DNA of 64,000 nt from Cerasibacillus sp036516575 (GTDB taxonomy: Bacteria > Bacillota > Bacilli > Bacillales > Amphibacillaceae). Made by a program: the position numbers and the translations under genes. The stretch's first letter is position 1. Each line of letters opens with the position of its first letter. Where the stretch lies: NCBI RefSeq assembly GCF_036516575.1, contig NZ_DATBTY010000073.1, positions 62,001-126,000 of the forward strand, read 5' to 3'. This document shows positions 8,693-17,496 of this stretch, in pieces. The notes under the pieces were generated by a model. The model ran no database searches. It was not told where the DNA came from and saw nothing but the letters and a program-made list of their open reading frames with translations.

Positions 8693-10000
8693 ATGAAAAA
8701 GAAAAATTTGCTTTTAGCAATGATTTTAGTTATTGCGATGGTTTTTGTATCGGCATGTGGTAATGACGATGCGAAAAAAGATAGTAAAGATAACAAAGAT
8801 AGCGAAGGGAAAACAGAACAAACAACGATTGAATTTTGGACGATGCAATTAAAACCTACTTTTACAGAATATATTGAGGGAGTTATCGCCGATTTTGAAA
8901 AGGAAAATCCAGATATTAAAATTGATTGGTTAGATGTTCCAGCTGCTGATTTAGATAAGAAAATTTTAACAGCAGTGAGTTCAAACACAGCACCAGACGT
9001 TGTTAACTTAAATCCAACATTTGCTTCTAAATTAGCAGAACTTGATGCACTAGTTAATATGGAAGAAGCTGTTTCTGATGAAGATAAAAAGAAATATGTA
9101 AAAGGTGCTTGGGAAGCGAACCGTCTTAAGGATGTGACATTTGCGATTCCATGGTACTTATCTACTGAAGTAACATTAAACAATACAAAGATTTATGAAG
9201 AAGCAGGGCTAGATCCAGAAAAACCTGCCAAAACTTATGAAGAAGCAAAAGAATACTCAAAAGTTATTAAAGAGAAAACAGGGAAATACGGTTACTTCCC
9301 ATCACTTGACTTATCTCTAGTTCTACAACATATGGTTGTAATGGGCGCTGAATTAACAAATGAAGATGGTACAAAAGCAGCCTTTAACACACCTGAAGGA
9401 TTAAAAGCATTCGAATACTTTACAGAATTATACCAAGAAGATTTAATTCCGAAAGAAGCATTATCAGGTGATCAACGAAACACAATTGATATGTACCAAG
9501 CTGGACAAGTTGCCTTCTTTGCTGGATCACACTTTATTTCACAAATAAAAGAGAACGCACCAGAAATCTATGAAAATACAAAACCATCTGAAGCGATTAC
9601 TGGTGACACAGGTAAGAAAACAATGAGTGTACAAAACATTGTTGTACCGAAACAAACTGAAAATGAAGAAGCAGCTGTTAAATTTGCTTTATTCTTAACA
9701 AATGCAGAAAATCAATTAGCATTTACTAAATTAACACCAATTCTACCATCTGCAGTTGAAGCTCTTGAAGATCCGTATTTCACAGAAGCTGGTGAAGACG
9801 CAGAGCCAACTGATTTAGTACGCATTACAGCGGCTGGTCAATTGGATGAGGCTGAATTACTTGTACCACCAATGGAAAACTATGATGAATTAAAAGAAGC
9901 GATGTTCGATGCGATTTCTGAAGCCATGCTTGGTGAAGCAACACCACAAGAAGCTTTAGATAAAGCAGAAAAAGCATGGAATGACATTTTAGCAAAATAA
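8693..10000 (+). CDS. Sugar ABC transporter substrate-binding lipoprotein (family 1)
   Basis: A 435-residue extracellular solute-binding lipoprotein with signal peptide and lipobox VSAC (Cys22), then a charged linker rich in Asp/Lys. The mature part resembles CUT1 carbohydrate-binding proteins (TTIEFWTMQ near the start; IDMYQAGQVAFFAGSHF in the second lobe). Lying between nagZ and the permeases, with murQ and namZ downstream, it probably binds MurNAc, a GlcNAc-MurNAc disaccharide or related muropeptide sugars; the ligand is inference. The gap before the permease gene holds an attenuator hairpin, consistent with binding protein being made in excess. Confidence 0.88.
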   Translation: MKKKNLLLAMILVIAMVFVSACGNDDAKKDSKDNKDSEGKTEQTTIEFWTMQLKPTFTEYIEGVIADFEKENPDIKIDWLDVPAADLDKKILTAVSSNTAPDVVNLNPTFASKLAELDALVNMEEAVSDEDKKKYVKGAWEANRLKDVTFAIPWYLSTEVTLNNTKIYEEAGLDPEKPAKTYEEAKEYSKVIKEKTGKYGYFPSLDLSLVLQHMVVMGAELTNEDGTKAAFNTPEGLKAFEYFTELYQEDLIPKEALSGDQRNTIDMYQAGQVAFFAGSHFISQIKENAPEIYENTKPSEAITGDTGKKTMSVQNIVVPKQTENEEAAVKFALFLTNAENQLAFTKLTPILPSAVEALEDPYFTEAGEDAEPTDLVRITAAGQLDEAELLVPPMENYDELKEAMFDAISEAMLGEATPQEALDKAEKAWNDILAK

Positions 10001-10011
10001 ATTAGGGGAAA

Positions 10012-10037
10012 AGAGGGGGAACCCTCCCCTCTTTTTT
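10012..10037 (+). terminator. Attenuator between binding protein and permease genes
   Basis: AGAGGGG (10012-10018) pairs with CCCCTCT (10026-10032), followed by TTTTT. This is an intrinsic-terminator structure inside the operon, likely leaky. Confidence 0.75.
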
Positions 10038-10072
10038 ATATGAAATATTTCTGAAAGAATGGGGTGGATTAT

Positions 10073-10939
10073 TTGAGAACAAATAAATTAACACCATATT
10101 TATTTTTACTTCCTGGATGTGTCATCTTAGGGGCTTTTATTTTTTATCCGATGTTACAAGCAATATGGTTAAGTTTTACAAATTATAATATGGTTTCTGA
10201 ACCAGATTTTATTAAATTCGATAACTATGAAAATCTATTTCAAGATGAATTATTTTGGAAGACACTTAAAAACACCTTTATTTATTTGATTGGTGTTGTA
10301 CCGGCCCTTGTTATTGTTCCAATCTTTTTAGCTGTATTAGTTAATCAGAAATTAAAGGGGATTGGCTTTTTCCGTTCAGCTTACTATATTCCAGTTGTCA
10401 CATCTTTAGTTGTTGCAGGGATTGCATGGGATTGGGTTTATAAGGAAAATGGACTTTTGAATTATGTTCTTGATCTCTTAGGTATTATTGCTGAACCAAT
10501 TCCATGGTTAACATCAACGGATACAGCTATTTTTGCCGTGATGGTTGTGACTGTTTGGAAAGGTCTCGGGTACTATATGATTATTTATCTAGCAGGTTTA
10601 CAATCTATCCCAACTAGTCTTTATGAAGCTGCACAAATTGATGGTGCAAACTGGTGGCAACAGCATACACGAATCACAATTCCAATGTTAATGCCGTTTG
10701 TCTTAATTGTTACGATTATGTCTTCGATTGCAGCGATGAAAGTATTTGAAGAAATATACATTATGACTGGTGGTGGCCCACTACATTCATCTGAGACGTT
10801 AGTATTTTATATTTATAAAGAAGCATTCGACAGGTTAAATATGGGATATGCAAGTGCAGCAGGGGTTGTTCTCTTTATATTGACGTTAATATTCTCATTA
10901 ATAAACTTAAAAGTAATGGGTAAAGATAAAACCGCATAG
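10073..10939 (+). CDS. Sugar ABC transporter permease (MalF/UgpA type)
   Basis: A 288-residue inner-membrane permease with six predicted helices and the EAA loop EAAQIDGANWWQQHTRITIP that docks the ATPase. It pairs with the second permease to form the CUT1 channel for the sugar bound by the upstream lipoprotein. TTG at 10073 is preferred as start because GGGGTGG ends 5 bases before it; GTG at 10064 lies inside that ribosome binding site. Typical MalF-like sequence is seen at the N-terminus (LTPYLFLLPG) and at SAYYIPVVTSLVVAGIAW. No ATP-binding subunit gene is in the operon, so a shared MsmX-like ATPase encoded elsewhere is expected. Confidence 0.92.
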   Translation: MRTNKLTPYLFLLPGCVILGAFIFYPMLQAIWLSFTNYNMVSEPDFIKFDNYENLFQDELFWKTLKNTFIYLIGVVPALVIVPIFLAVLVNQKLKGIGFFRSAYYIPVVTSLVVAGIAWDWVYKENGLLNYVLDLLGIIAEPIPWLTSTDTAIFAVMVVTVWKGLGYYMIIYLAGLQSIPTSLYEAAQIDGANWWQQHTRITIPMLMPFVLIVTIMSSIAAMKVFEEIYIMTGGGPLHSSETLVFYIYKEAFDRLNMGYASAAGVVLFILTLIFSLINLKVMGKDKTA

Positions 10940-10951
10940 GAGGGATAACAT

Positions 10952-11791
10952 ATGGCAGCTAAAAAAGGAACATCTATCATTAAAAAAATATTACTCTATT
11001 TATTATTAATTGCTATTACGCTTTTTATGATTGGACCATTTCTATGGCTCTTGTCAACCGCTTTAAAATCTGCTAGTGAAAATATTTTCCAATATCCTCC
11101 TAAGTTATTACCTGAAGAGCCAACAGTAAGTAACTTCGGAAAGGTAATGGATGTGTTTCCGTTTTGGAGATATTTATTGAACAGTACGATTGTTTCCGGA
11201 TTGACAGTTATTTTAAACGTTTTGTTCTGTTCATTAGCAGCATATCCGTTAGCACGGATGAATTTCAAAGGAAAAAATACGGTATTCATCTTAATTTTAA
11301 GCACGATGATGATCCCGTTTCAGTTACTGATGATTCCGGTTTATATTCTTTCATTAAATCTTGGGTTACAAAATACGTATTTAGGAATGGTATTACCACA
11401 TGTGACAACAGCTTTTGGTGTTTTTCTAATGCGTCAAGCCTTTATGACGGTACCATATGAGTTAGATGAATCAGCAAGAATGGATGGAGCGAATAGTTTC
11501 CAAATCTGGTGGAGAGTACTTATGCCACTTGTAAAACCATCACTCGTTACATTGACGATTTTTACTTTTGTGTCAGCATGGGGCGATTTCTTGTGGCCAT
11601 TAATCATCGTGAATGATCAAAATATGTTTACATTACCATTAGGGTTAAACATGCTTTCAGGAACATTTACTTCTGATTGGCGCTTAATTGCAGCAGGTGC
11701 TATTATCTCGATGATTCCAGTTATCGTTATTTTCCTTGCATTACAACGATTCTTTATCGGTGGTGCAATGAAAGGGGCTATCAAAGGTTAA
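10952..11791 (+). CDS. Sugar ABC transporter permease (MalG/UgpE type)
   Basis: A 279-residue permease, the second half of the CUT1 channel, with six predicted helices and the EAA-type loop DESARMDGANSFQIWWRVLM (residues about 168-187). FMIGPFLWLLSTALK near the N-terminus is typical for MalG-like proteins. The ribosome binding site AGGAGGG lies 7 bases before ATG. It begins 12 bases after the first permease, so the two are surely co-transcribed. The gene ends 14 bases before the namZ start. Confidence 0.92.
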   Translation: MAAKKGTSIIKKILLYLLLIAITLFMIGPFLWLLSTALKSASENIFQYPPKLLPEEPTVSNFGKVMDVFPFWRYLLNSTIVSGLTVILNVLFCSLAAYPLARMNFKGKNTVFILILSTMMIPFQLLMIPVYILSLNLGLQNTYLGMVLPHVTTAFGVFLMRQAFMTVPYELDESARMDGANSFQIWWRVLMPLVKPSLVTLTIFTFVSAWGDFLWPLIIVNDQNMFTLPLGLNMLSGTFTSDWRLIAAGAIISMIPVIVIFLALQRFFIGGAMKGAIKG

Positions 11792-11805
11792 AAGAGGTGA
11801 GCGTT

Positions 11806-12960
11806 TTGCAACTCGGTGTTGAAGTTTTTTTAGAAAAATATGTAACACAGTTTCAAGGCAAACGAATTGGCTTATTAACGAATTTAACGGGTGTGAATCA
11901 ACAATTAGAGTCAACGATTGATTTGTTTTTTCATCATAAAAACATTCAATTAACAACACTATTTGGACCAGAACATGGGCTGCGCGGTGAAGTTAAAGAA
12001 GGGGAATGGATTGATTCAACCATTGATTCGTATACAGGGCTTCCAGTCTATAGTTTATATAACAAGGATAAAAAGCCGAATCCCAACATGCTAAAAGATG
12101 TCGATGTTGTCTTCTGTGATTTACAGGATATCGGTTCGCGTTACTATACATTTATTTACACGTTAGCGAATATGATGAGGTTATGCAGTGACCAAGGAAA
12201 ACAGGTCGTTGTCCTAGACCGTCCTAATCCGATTAATGGGATAGATGTGGAAGGAAATTGTGTGCAAACAGGTTTTACATCATTTGTTGGAAAATATCCG
12301 ATTCCGATTCGCCATGGGTTTACGATTGGTGAGATTGCTACATTATTTAATGATGAATTTCAGATAAAATGTGATCTAGAAGTGATTCATATGGAAGGAT
12401 GGTCACGAACCGATTATTTCTCTGATACCGATTTATTATGGGTATCACCGACTCCAAATACAACTGGGATTGATATGTGTCTTTTATATCCTGGAACATG
12501 TTTAATTGAAGGAACGAACTTATCAGAAGGCCGTGGAACAACGAAACCTTTTGAAGTGGTTGGTGCACCGTTTATAAATGGGCGACAGCTAGCAGATGAA
12601 ATGAATCAGTTAAATTTAGCAGGCGTTTTATTTCGCCCAACCGTCTTTAAGCCGTATACATCTAAACACGCCAACAAAGTCTGTGAAGGTGTCGCACTTC
12701 ATATCACTGACCGCAACCATCTACAACCTGTACAAATCGGTGTGAGATTACTGGAAGTCATTTTTACTCGGTATCCTGAACAAGCCCAATTTATTCGCAG
12801 TGCTGATTTTAATAATCGGTATTTTATTGATTTATTAGCTGGGACAGATGAACTTAGAAAACAATTACTAACACAGAACATTGCACCATTTATACAACAA
12901 ATGAAACATGATACACAGGCGTTTCTTAGAATAAGAGAAGCTTATTTACTCTATCATTAA
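11806..12960 (+). CDS. namZ: Exo-beta-N-acetylmuramidase, NamZ/YbbC family (DUF1343), cytoplasmic form
   Basis: A 384-residue protein of the DUF1343 family, whose B. subtilis member YbbC/NamZ removes MurNAc from the non-reducing end of peptidoglycan fragments. Family blocks are clear: IGLLTNLTGV, LFGPEHGLRGEVKEGE, VFCDLQDIGSRYYTFIYT, VVVLDRPNPINGI and the SEGRGTTKPFE region. The start is TTG at 11806, 5 bases after AGAGGTGA; an upstream in-frame extension would overlap the permease gene and is rejected. B. subtilis NamZ is secreted, but this form starts directly with MQLGVEVFLEKY and has no signal peptide, so it should act inside the cell together with the NagZ-type enzyme. Confidence 0.88.
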   Translation: MQLGVEVFLEKYVTQFQGKRIGLLTNLTGVNQQLESTIDLFFHHKNIQLTTLFGPEHGLRGEVKEGEWIDSTIDSYTGLPVYSLYNKDKKPNPNMLKDVDVVFCDLQDIGSRYYTFIYTLANMMRLCSDQGKQVVVLDRPNPINGIDVEGNCVQTGFTSFVGKYPIPIRHGFTIGEIATLFNDEFQIKCDLEVIHMEGWSRTDYFSDTDLLWVSPTPNTTGIDMCLLYPGTCLIEGTNLSEGRGTTKPFEVVGAPFINGRQLADEMNQLNLAGVLFRPTVFKPYTSKHANKVCEGVALHITDRNHLQPVQIGVRLLEVIFTRYPEQAQFIRSADFNNRYFIDLLAGTDELRKQLLTQNIAPFIQQMKHDTQAFLRIREAYLLYH

Positions 12961-12990
12961 GGGTGATTTGTTCTTAAAGGAGAGGTTTTT

Positions 12991-13854
12991 TTGGTACAAC
13001 ATTTAGATGAGATGACAATTGAGCAAATTCTCATGGAAATAAATAAACAAGATCAAACGGTGCCACTGGCTGTCAAACAAGCGCTCCCACAATTGGAACG
13101 TGTCATTAAGCAAGTGATTCAGACGATTGAACAAGGTGGAAAGATAATTTATATGGGAGCTGGAACAAGCGGTCGTTTAGGGATCCTTGATGCTTCTGAG
13201 TGTCCACCGACATTTGGTGTCAGGCCCGATTTATTCACAGGCTTAATAGCTGGTGGTGAAAAAGCCATTCGCTTTGCTGTAGAAGATGCGGAAGACGATA
13301 TCGACGCAGGGCGATTAGAGGCTGATGAACGGTTAACAGACAAAGACTTCTTAATCGGGATTGCTGCTAGTGGACGCACACCTTATGTTATTGGTGGCAT
13401 TGAAAAGGCAAAAGAAAGAAATGTTCCAACTGCTGCGCTTGTATGTGCTCCCAATTCCGAATTAAGTAAACTTGTTGATTATCCAGTAGAACTTATCGTT
13501 GGTGAAGAAGTTGTTAAAGGTTCGACACGAATGAAAGCAGGAACAGCACAAAAACTAGCATTAAATATGATTTCCACAACTTCCATGGTAAAATTAGGAA
13601 AGGTATATCAAAATTATATGGTCGATGTCCAAGCGACAAACGAAAAATTACGTAAGCGTACGGTTGATATCGTTTGTGAATTAACCGATGTATCAGAAGA
13701 GACTGCTATAGCAGCACTTAAAGCGTGTCAAGGAAATTTAAAAGCAGCTGTATTAGTCTGTGAATTTGCCATTGATTTTCAAACAGCTAGCGAAACGATT
13801 AAATCTTGTCAAGGCAATTTACGTTCTGCAATCAAACACTTACAAAGTGAATAA
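12991..13854 (+). CDS. murQ: N-acetylmuramic acid 6-phosphate etherase
   Basis: A 287-residue SIS-domain etherase that converts MurNAc-6-phosphate to GlcNAc-6-phosphate and D-lactate. Signature stretches are present: MGAGTSGRLGILDASECPPT, GIAASGRTPYVIGGI with the substrate-binding glycine/serine loop, and GSTRMKAGTAQKLALNMIST. The C-terminal UBA-like helical tail of the family (ACQGNLKAAVLVC) is present. The start codon is TTG at 12991 after AAAGGAGAGG. It needs a phosphorylated substrate, which the next gene, a sugar kinase, would supply since no PTS transporter is encoded here. Confidence 0.95.
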   Translation: MVQHLDEMTIEQILMEINKQDQTVPLAVKQALPQLERVIKQVIQTIEQGGKIIYMGAGTSGRLGILDASECPPTFGVRPDLFTGLIAGGEKAIRFAVEDAEDDIDAGRLEADERLTDKDFLIGIAASGRTPYVIGGIEKAKERNVPTAALVCAPNSELSKLVDYPVELIVGEEVVKGSTRMKAGTAQKLALNMISTTSMVKLGKVYQNYMVDVQATNEKLRKRTVDIVCELTDVSEETAIAALKACQGNLKAAVLVCEFAIDFQTASETIKSCQGNLRSAIKHLQSE

Positions 13855-13885
13855 TAGAGTCTCAGACTTGGGGAGGTGGGTGGAT

Positions 13886-14884
13886 TTGACATATGTTATT
13901 GGTATTGATGGTGGTGGTACAAAGACGGAGGCGGTTTTAGCAGATCAATTAGGAAATGTCCTTGAAGTTGCTAAAGCTGGCCCAACAAATATTAATACCA
14001 CTTCTGAACAAGATGTAGAAGAAGCATTCTCTATATTGTTTCAACTCTTAAAGGATAAGCATCCACAAGAATTTAATCATGTTTCAACAGTGTTTGCGGG
14101 TATATCTGGGGCAGGTGGCAAATACACTCAACAAACAATAAAACAATTTATAACAAAGAGACTGTCGGAAACGGTAACAACATATGTTGAGCCTGATACA
14201 ATTAATGCGCTCTATTCCGGTACATATGGGGAAGCAGGTATTGTACAAATTAGTGGTACAGGTTCGATTACTTATGGCATCAATGAAGCAGGCGTTCACG
14301 AACGTGTTGGTGGTTGGGGGTATCTCCTTGGTGATGAAGGAAGTGGCTATGATATTGGTAGAAATGGAATAATAGCTGCACTTCATGCTGCCGATGGTCG
14401 TGGAAAAGAGACATTATTATTAAATTTAGTATTCAATCATTTTCGAGTGAATTCAGCTCGTCACTTAATAGAAAAAATTTATCAAGCTCCTGTACCTAAA
14501 AATGAAATATCCCCTGTAGCAAAACTTGTATTCCAAGCATTTTACAAAAATGACCCGATTGCTCACAAGATTATCCTTAAGGCAGCGAATGATATCACAA
14601 TAAGTATTTTAACTTTAGCAAATAAATTGTTCGAAAAAAAATCATCGGTTCAGGTTGTTTTATGTGGCGGTGTTTTTTATGATGAAAACGTTCTACCGGC
14701 GATAATTAAAGAGCAAATAGCTTCAAAAACAGATAAGTTAACACTGCACTTACCTCGTATATCGCCTGTCGGAGGTTCAGTTATCGGGGCTTTAAAGTTC
14801 GAACATCAATCTATTCTTTCAAATAAGATTATTAATAATTTAAAACAATCTTTAAAAGTAGGTGATGGATCATGTCGCATTTAA
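13886..14884 (+). CDS. BadF/BcrA-type amino-sugar kinase (MurNAc/GlcNAc kinase, MurK-like)
   Basis: A 332-residue ASKHA-fold kinase of the BadF/BcrA/BcrD family. The phosphate-1 loop IGIDGGGTKTEAVLAD is at residues about 5-20; GTGSITYGI and VGGWGYLLGDEGSGYDIGR follow, and a C-terminal adenosine motif VVLCGGVF. Clostridial MurK of this family phosphorylates both MurNAc and GlcNAc at O6. Placement between murQ and murR, with ABC import of unphosphorylated sugar, makes the same role the best inference. TTG at 13886 is preferred as start: GGAGGTG lies 7 bases upstream. An upstream extension would run into murQ. The 3' end overlaps the regulator gene by 13 bases, indicating translational coupling. 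Confidence 0.82.
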   Translation: MTYVIGIDGGGTKTEAVLADQLGNVLEVAKAGPTNINTTSEQDVEEAFSILFQLLKDKHPQEFNHVSTVFAGISGAGGKYTQQTIKQFITKRLSETVTTYVEPDTINALYSGTYGEAGIVQISGTGSITYGINEAGVHERVGGWGYLLGDEGSGYDIGRNGIIAALHAADGRGKETLLLNLVFNHFRVNSARHLIEKIYQAPVPKNEISPVAKLVFQAFYKNDPIAHKIILKAANDITISILTLANKLFEKKSSVQVVLCGGVFYDENVLPAIIKEQIASKTDKLTLHLPRISPVGGSVIGALKFEHQSILSNKIINNLKQSLKVGDGSCRI

Positions 14885-15735
14885 AAGGTGGACTCATTAT
14901 TTTAAAAGAAATGTTTGAGCAATTGCCTCCATCCGAAAGGAAAATAGCACAATATATTTTAGAGCAACCACAAGAAGCGATTATTTTGACAACGAGTGAA
15001 CTTGCTAAGCAAAGTAATACAAGTAGTGCCGCCGTTATTCGTTTATGTAAATCGCTCGGTTTTAGTGGGTTTCAAGAGTTAAAACTTCGTGTTGCAGGTG
15101 ATATCCAGAGACAAACAGTTGTTGATTATCGCGATATTGAACCGAATGAGAATTGCCAAGCGATTATTGATAAGGTGACGACTAATACAATTCGAACATT
15201 AAAAGAGACAATGGATATTATGCACATTGAGGATATTGAGCGAGCTGTTGATGTGCTCATAGAAGCTGATTCAATCGTTTTCGTCGGCAATGGGGCGTCG
15301 TATATTGCTGCTTCTGATGCCGAACAGAAGTTTTTAAGAATTAATAAAAATGTTAACTCATATTCAGATGTGCATATGGGAGCGACCGTCATTGCTAATA
15401 AAGGTCCGAAAGATGTCGTTGTCGGGATTTCGTTTTCTGGAGAGACATATGAAGTTGCAAAATTATTAGAGCTTGCTAAACAAAATGGTGTAACAACCAT
15501 TAGCATTACGAGATATGGCCCATCCCCTGTTGCTAATTATGCAGACATTTGTCTTTATACTTCTGCAACAAGAGAAGCCACATTCCGTAGTGCGGCAACA
15601 TCCTCACGTATTGCTCAACTCCACATTATTGATATTTTATTTATGAGCGTTGCGTCAATGCAGTATGAACGTGTTATCAAATATTTAGATAAAACCCGAG
15701 AAGCCATAACATTTATAAAAAAAGATAAAACATAA
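14872..15735 (+). CDS. murR: RpiR/MurR-family transcriptional regulator
   Basis: A 287-residue regulator with an N-terminal RpiR helix-turn-helix (residues about 1-77; TSELAKQSNTSSAAVIRLCK) and a C-terminal SIS domain (about 120-260; VFVGNGASYIAA, VVGISFSGETYEV) that would sense a phospho-sugar. Its place as the last gene of the MurNAc operon suggests it responds to MurNAc-6-phosphate, like MurR. It begins inside the 3' end of the kinase gene with AGGTGATGG upstream. The stop codon lies within the terminator palindrome shared with the convergent HD-GYP gene. The gene symbol rests on context plus family, not on residue-level identity. Confidence 0.85.
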   Translation: MSHLKGGLIILKEMFEQLPPSERKIAQYILEQPQEAIILTTSELAKQSNTSSAAVIRLCKSLGFSGFQELKLRVAGDIQRQTVVDYRDIEPNENCQAIIDKVTTNTIRTLKETMDIMHIEDIERAVDVLIEADSIVFVGNGASYIAASDAEQKFLRINKNVNSYSDVHMGATVIANKGPKDVVVGISFSGETYEVAKLLELAKQNGVTTISITRYGPSPVANYADICLYTSATREATFRSAATSSRIAQLHIIDILFMSVASMQYERVIKYLDKTREAITFIKKDKT

Positions 15736-15758
15736 TATTATTTTTATGTTTTATCTTT
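15721..15758. terminator. Bidirectional terminator overlapping two stop codons
   Basis: AAAGATAAAACATAA (15721-15735) is the exact reverse complement of TTATGTTTTATCTTT (15744-15758). Both arms are coding: the plus-strand regulator ends KDKT and the minus-strand HD-GYP protein ends KDKT, because the palindrome encodes both tails. Confidence 0.88.
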
Positions 15759-17474
15759 AAACATTTGTTGGTAGATATTTAAACGTTTTGCTTTTATATA
15801 GGTAAGTTGTTTTAAAAAGGTAAGAAATGTATTCCAGTGAAAAGTTGACACATGGATGTGGCGATTGTCTTTTATGAAATGATATTCAGATTCATGCTCC
15901 CTAATGATTAAACAAGCAGCACGAACACCGTATTTATAGAAAATATGCCACCCTTTAATAATTCGAGCATATTTAAGTACAATCGTATCGATGTTTTCTA
16001 AATGTAACAACTGACGTAAAACTCGTATAGGAAAACTGTCCTTTTGTTCTTCGGGAACAATTAGTAGCATCTCACGTTCTAATTTAATTGTAGGGGTTTC
16101 TAACTTCTGTCTTTCAAAAAGTTGATCTAGTATTTGTCCAGCTTGCTTAATAGGGTGATTTTGTTTGATTGACACCAGACGAAAATAACAAGGTAATAGG
16201 ATGCGCGTATATGTTTCTTCAATCTTTAATCCATCACTATAGTCTTTGTATAATTGGATTGCTTGGTCACGTTTTCCTTCAATAAGACGATTAACTAAGG
16301 CTTCGTGCTTGTTTTTAAATGTAGTTGAATGAAATTCTATGATTTTCTCAATAGTAATTGAATAATCATTTGGTAATTTGATGACTTCACCAGTTTTTAA
16401 AGACTTCAATGAAGGAAATTGTGGTATACGCTGTGATACGTCTGTAATGATACCATCTACGCCATTTGATAATTTAACAGAACATCCTTCGGGGAAAATA
16501 CCGAGAAGATACATTAACTTTTCAACAACTGATTTGTCATATGCTTTAGAATCACTCCGCAATATATTTAATGCTTCATGGGCTGGTCGCGCTTGTTTAT
16601 AAGTGCGTTCTAGGGTGAGTGCCGAGTAAACATCAACAACTTGAAGGATACGAAGTTCAAGTGGTAGTTGATGTTTCATTAATTGATCAGGATATCCAGA
16701 ACCATCAAGACGTTCATGATGATGTCTTGCAAATGGAGCTAAATGGGCCACCTTTTTTAACTTTAAGATGGCCTCACCTTTAATAGTATGCTCCTTCATT
16801 GTTTCATACTGGGCAAGGGTAAACTTCTTTTTACTTTTGATGAGTGATTGATCAATTGCTAGTTTACCGATATCGTGCAGATAATATCCTGCCGCAATAT
16901 TCTTTAAATTATTAAGTTGATATGCTTTGGCGATAATTGTACCCATGATAAACACATCAAACGAATGAAAATATGTATCATAATCCCAAATATATAATTG
17001 ATCTATCAATTGCGAAATTACCCCATGCTCATGTAGTCGGCGATATTGATTAAAAAGTAATCGAATATTAGCACGGTTATTAAGTAATTTGCCATATCGT
17101 TGTTCTTCACCAACTTTTTGTAAAGATTGTATGAATATCGTTTGTACATCCCTTTTGTTATTGCTAACGGCTTGTTTACTTTGTACACGCTTTCCTAAAT
17201 TGGATGATTGAATAAACCGTACTTCATCATCAGTTTGTTTGTCTTCATCAGTGATCTTTGTTGTTGTTTCGTTTTCTTTATGATGCATTGTTAGCTCACT
17301 GTCTAGCGATTGATTTATCTTAATATATACTCTGCGAATATTTCTAGATTTTAGTTGTCGAATTAATCGTTCTGTTAATGGTGTGTTATTTTTAATGAGT
17401 AAGATGTCTTGATGGATGATATCTTTACCCAGAATATCACCTACATGCACATCTTCTATTTCCTTTTCTATCAT
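15744..17474 (-). CDS. HD-GYP domain protein (putative cyclic-di-GMP phosphodiesterase)
   Basis: A 576-residue cytoplasmic protein. The N-terminus (about 1-50) resembles the small domain found before many HD-GYP domains (VGDILGKDIIHQDILLIKN). The HD-GYP domain occupies about 150-340 with the metal-binding motif HDIGK, the later HHERLDGSGYP signature and RILQVVDVYSALT. These residues are those used by cyclic-di-GMP phosphodiesterases, so that activity is likely. About 200 C-terminal residues are not recognised. The start at 17474 is chosen because AAAGGAGAG precedes it; the longer frame would overlap the XRE gene. It lies 22 bases after the XRE regulator and is probably co-transcribed with it. 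Confidence 0.85.
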   Translation of the reverse strand: MIEKEIEDVHVGDILGKDIIHQDILLIKNNTPLTERLIRQLKSRNIRRVYIKINQSLDSELTMHHKENETTTKITDEDKQTDDEVRFIQSSNLGKRVQSKQAVSNNKRDVQTIFIQSLQKVGEEQRYGKLLNNRANIRLLFNQYRRLHEHGVISQLIDQLYIWDYDTYFHSFDVFIMGTIIAKAYQLNNLKNIAAGYYLHDIGKLAIDQSLIKSKKKFTLAQYETMKEHTIKGEAILKLKKVAHLAPFARHHHERLDGSGYPDQLMKHQLPLELRILQVVDVYSALTLERTYKQARPAHEALNILRSDSKAYDKSVVEKLMYLLGIFPEGCSVKLSNGVDGIITDVSQRIPQFPSLKSLKTGEVIKLPNDYSITIEKIIEFHSTTFKNKHEALVNRLIEGKRDQAIQLYKDYSDGLKIEETYTRILLPCYFRLVSIKQNHPIKQAGQILDQLFERQKLETPTIKLEREMLLIVPEEQKDSFPIRVLRQLLHLENIDTIVLKYARIIKGWHIFYKYGVRAACLIIREHESEYHFIKDNRHIHVSTFHWNTFLTFLKQLTYIKAKRLNIYQQMFKDKT

Positions 17475-17496
17475 ATTGATGACTCTCCTTTCCTCT

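Noticed and set aside
8638..9183. Antisense 181-codon ORF over the sugar-binding protein gene
   Set aside because: It mirrors the coding bias of the lipoprotein gene on the other strand and has no plausible start signal.
11677..11805. Longer NamZ with an N-terminal extension containing CSRCYYLDDSSYRY
   Set aside because: The extension overlaps the permease gene in another frame; the ribosome binding site AGAGGTGA points to TTG at 11806.
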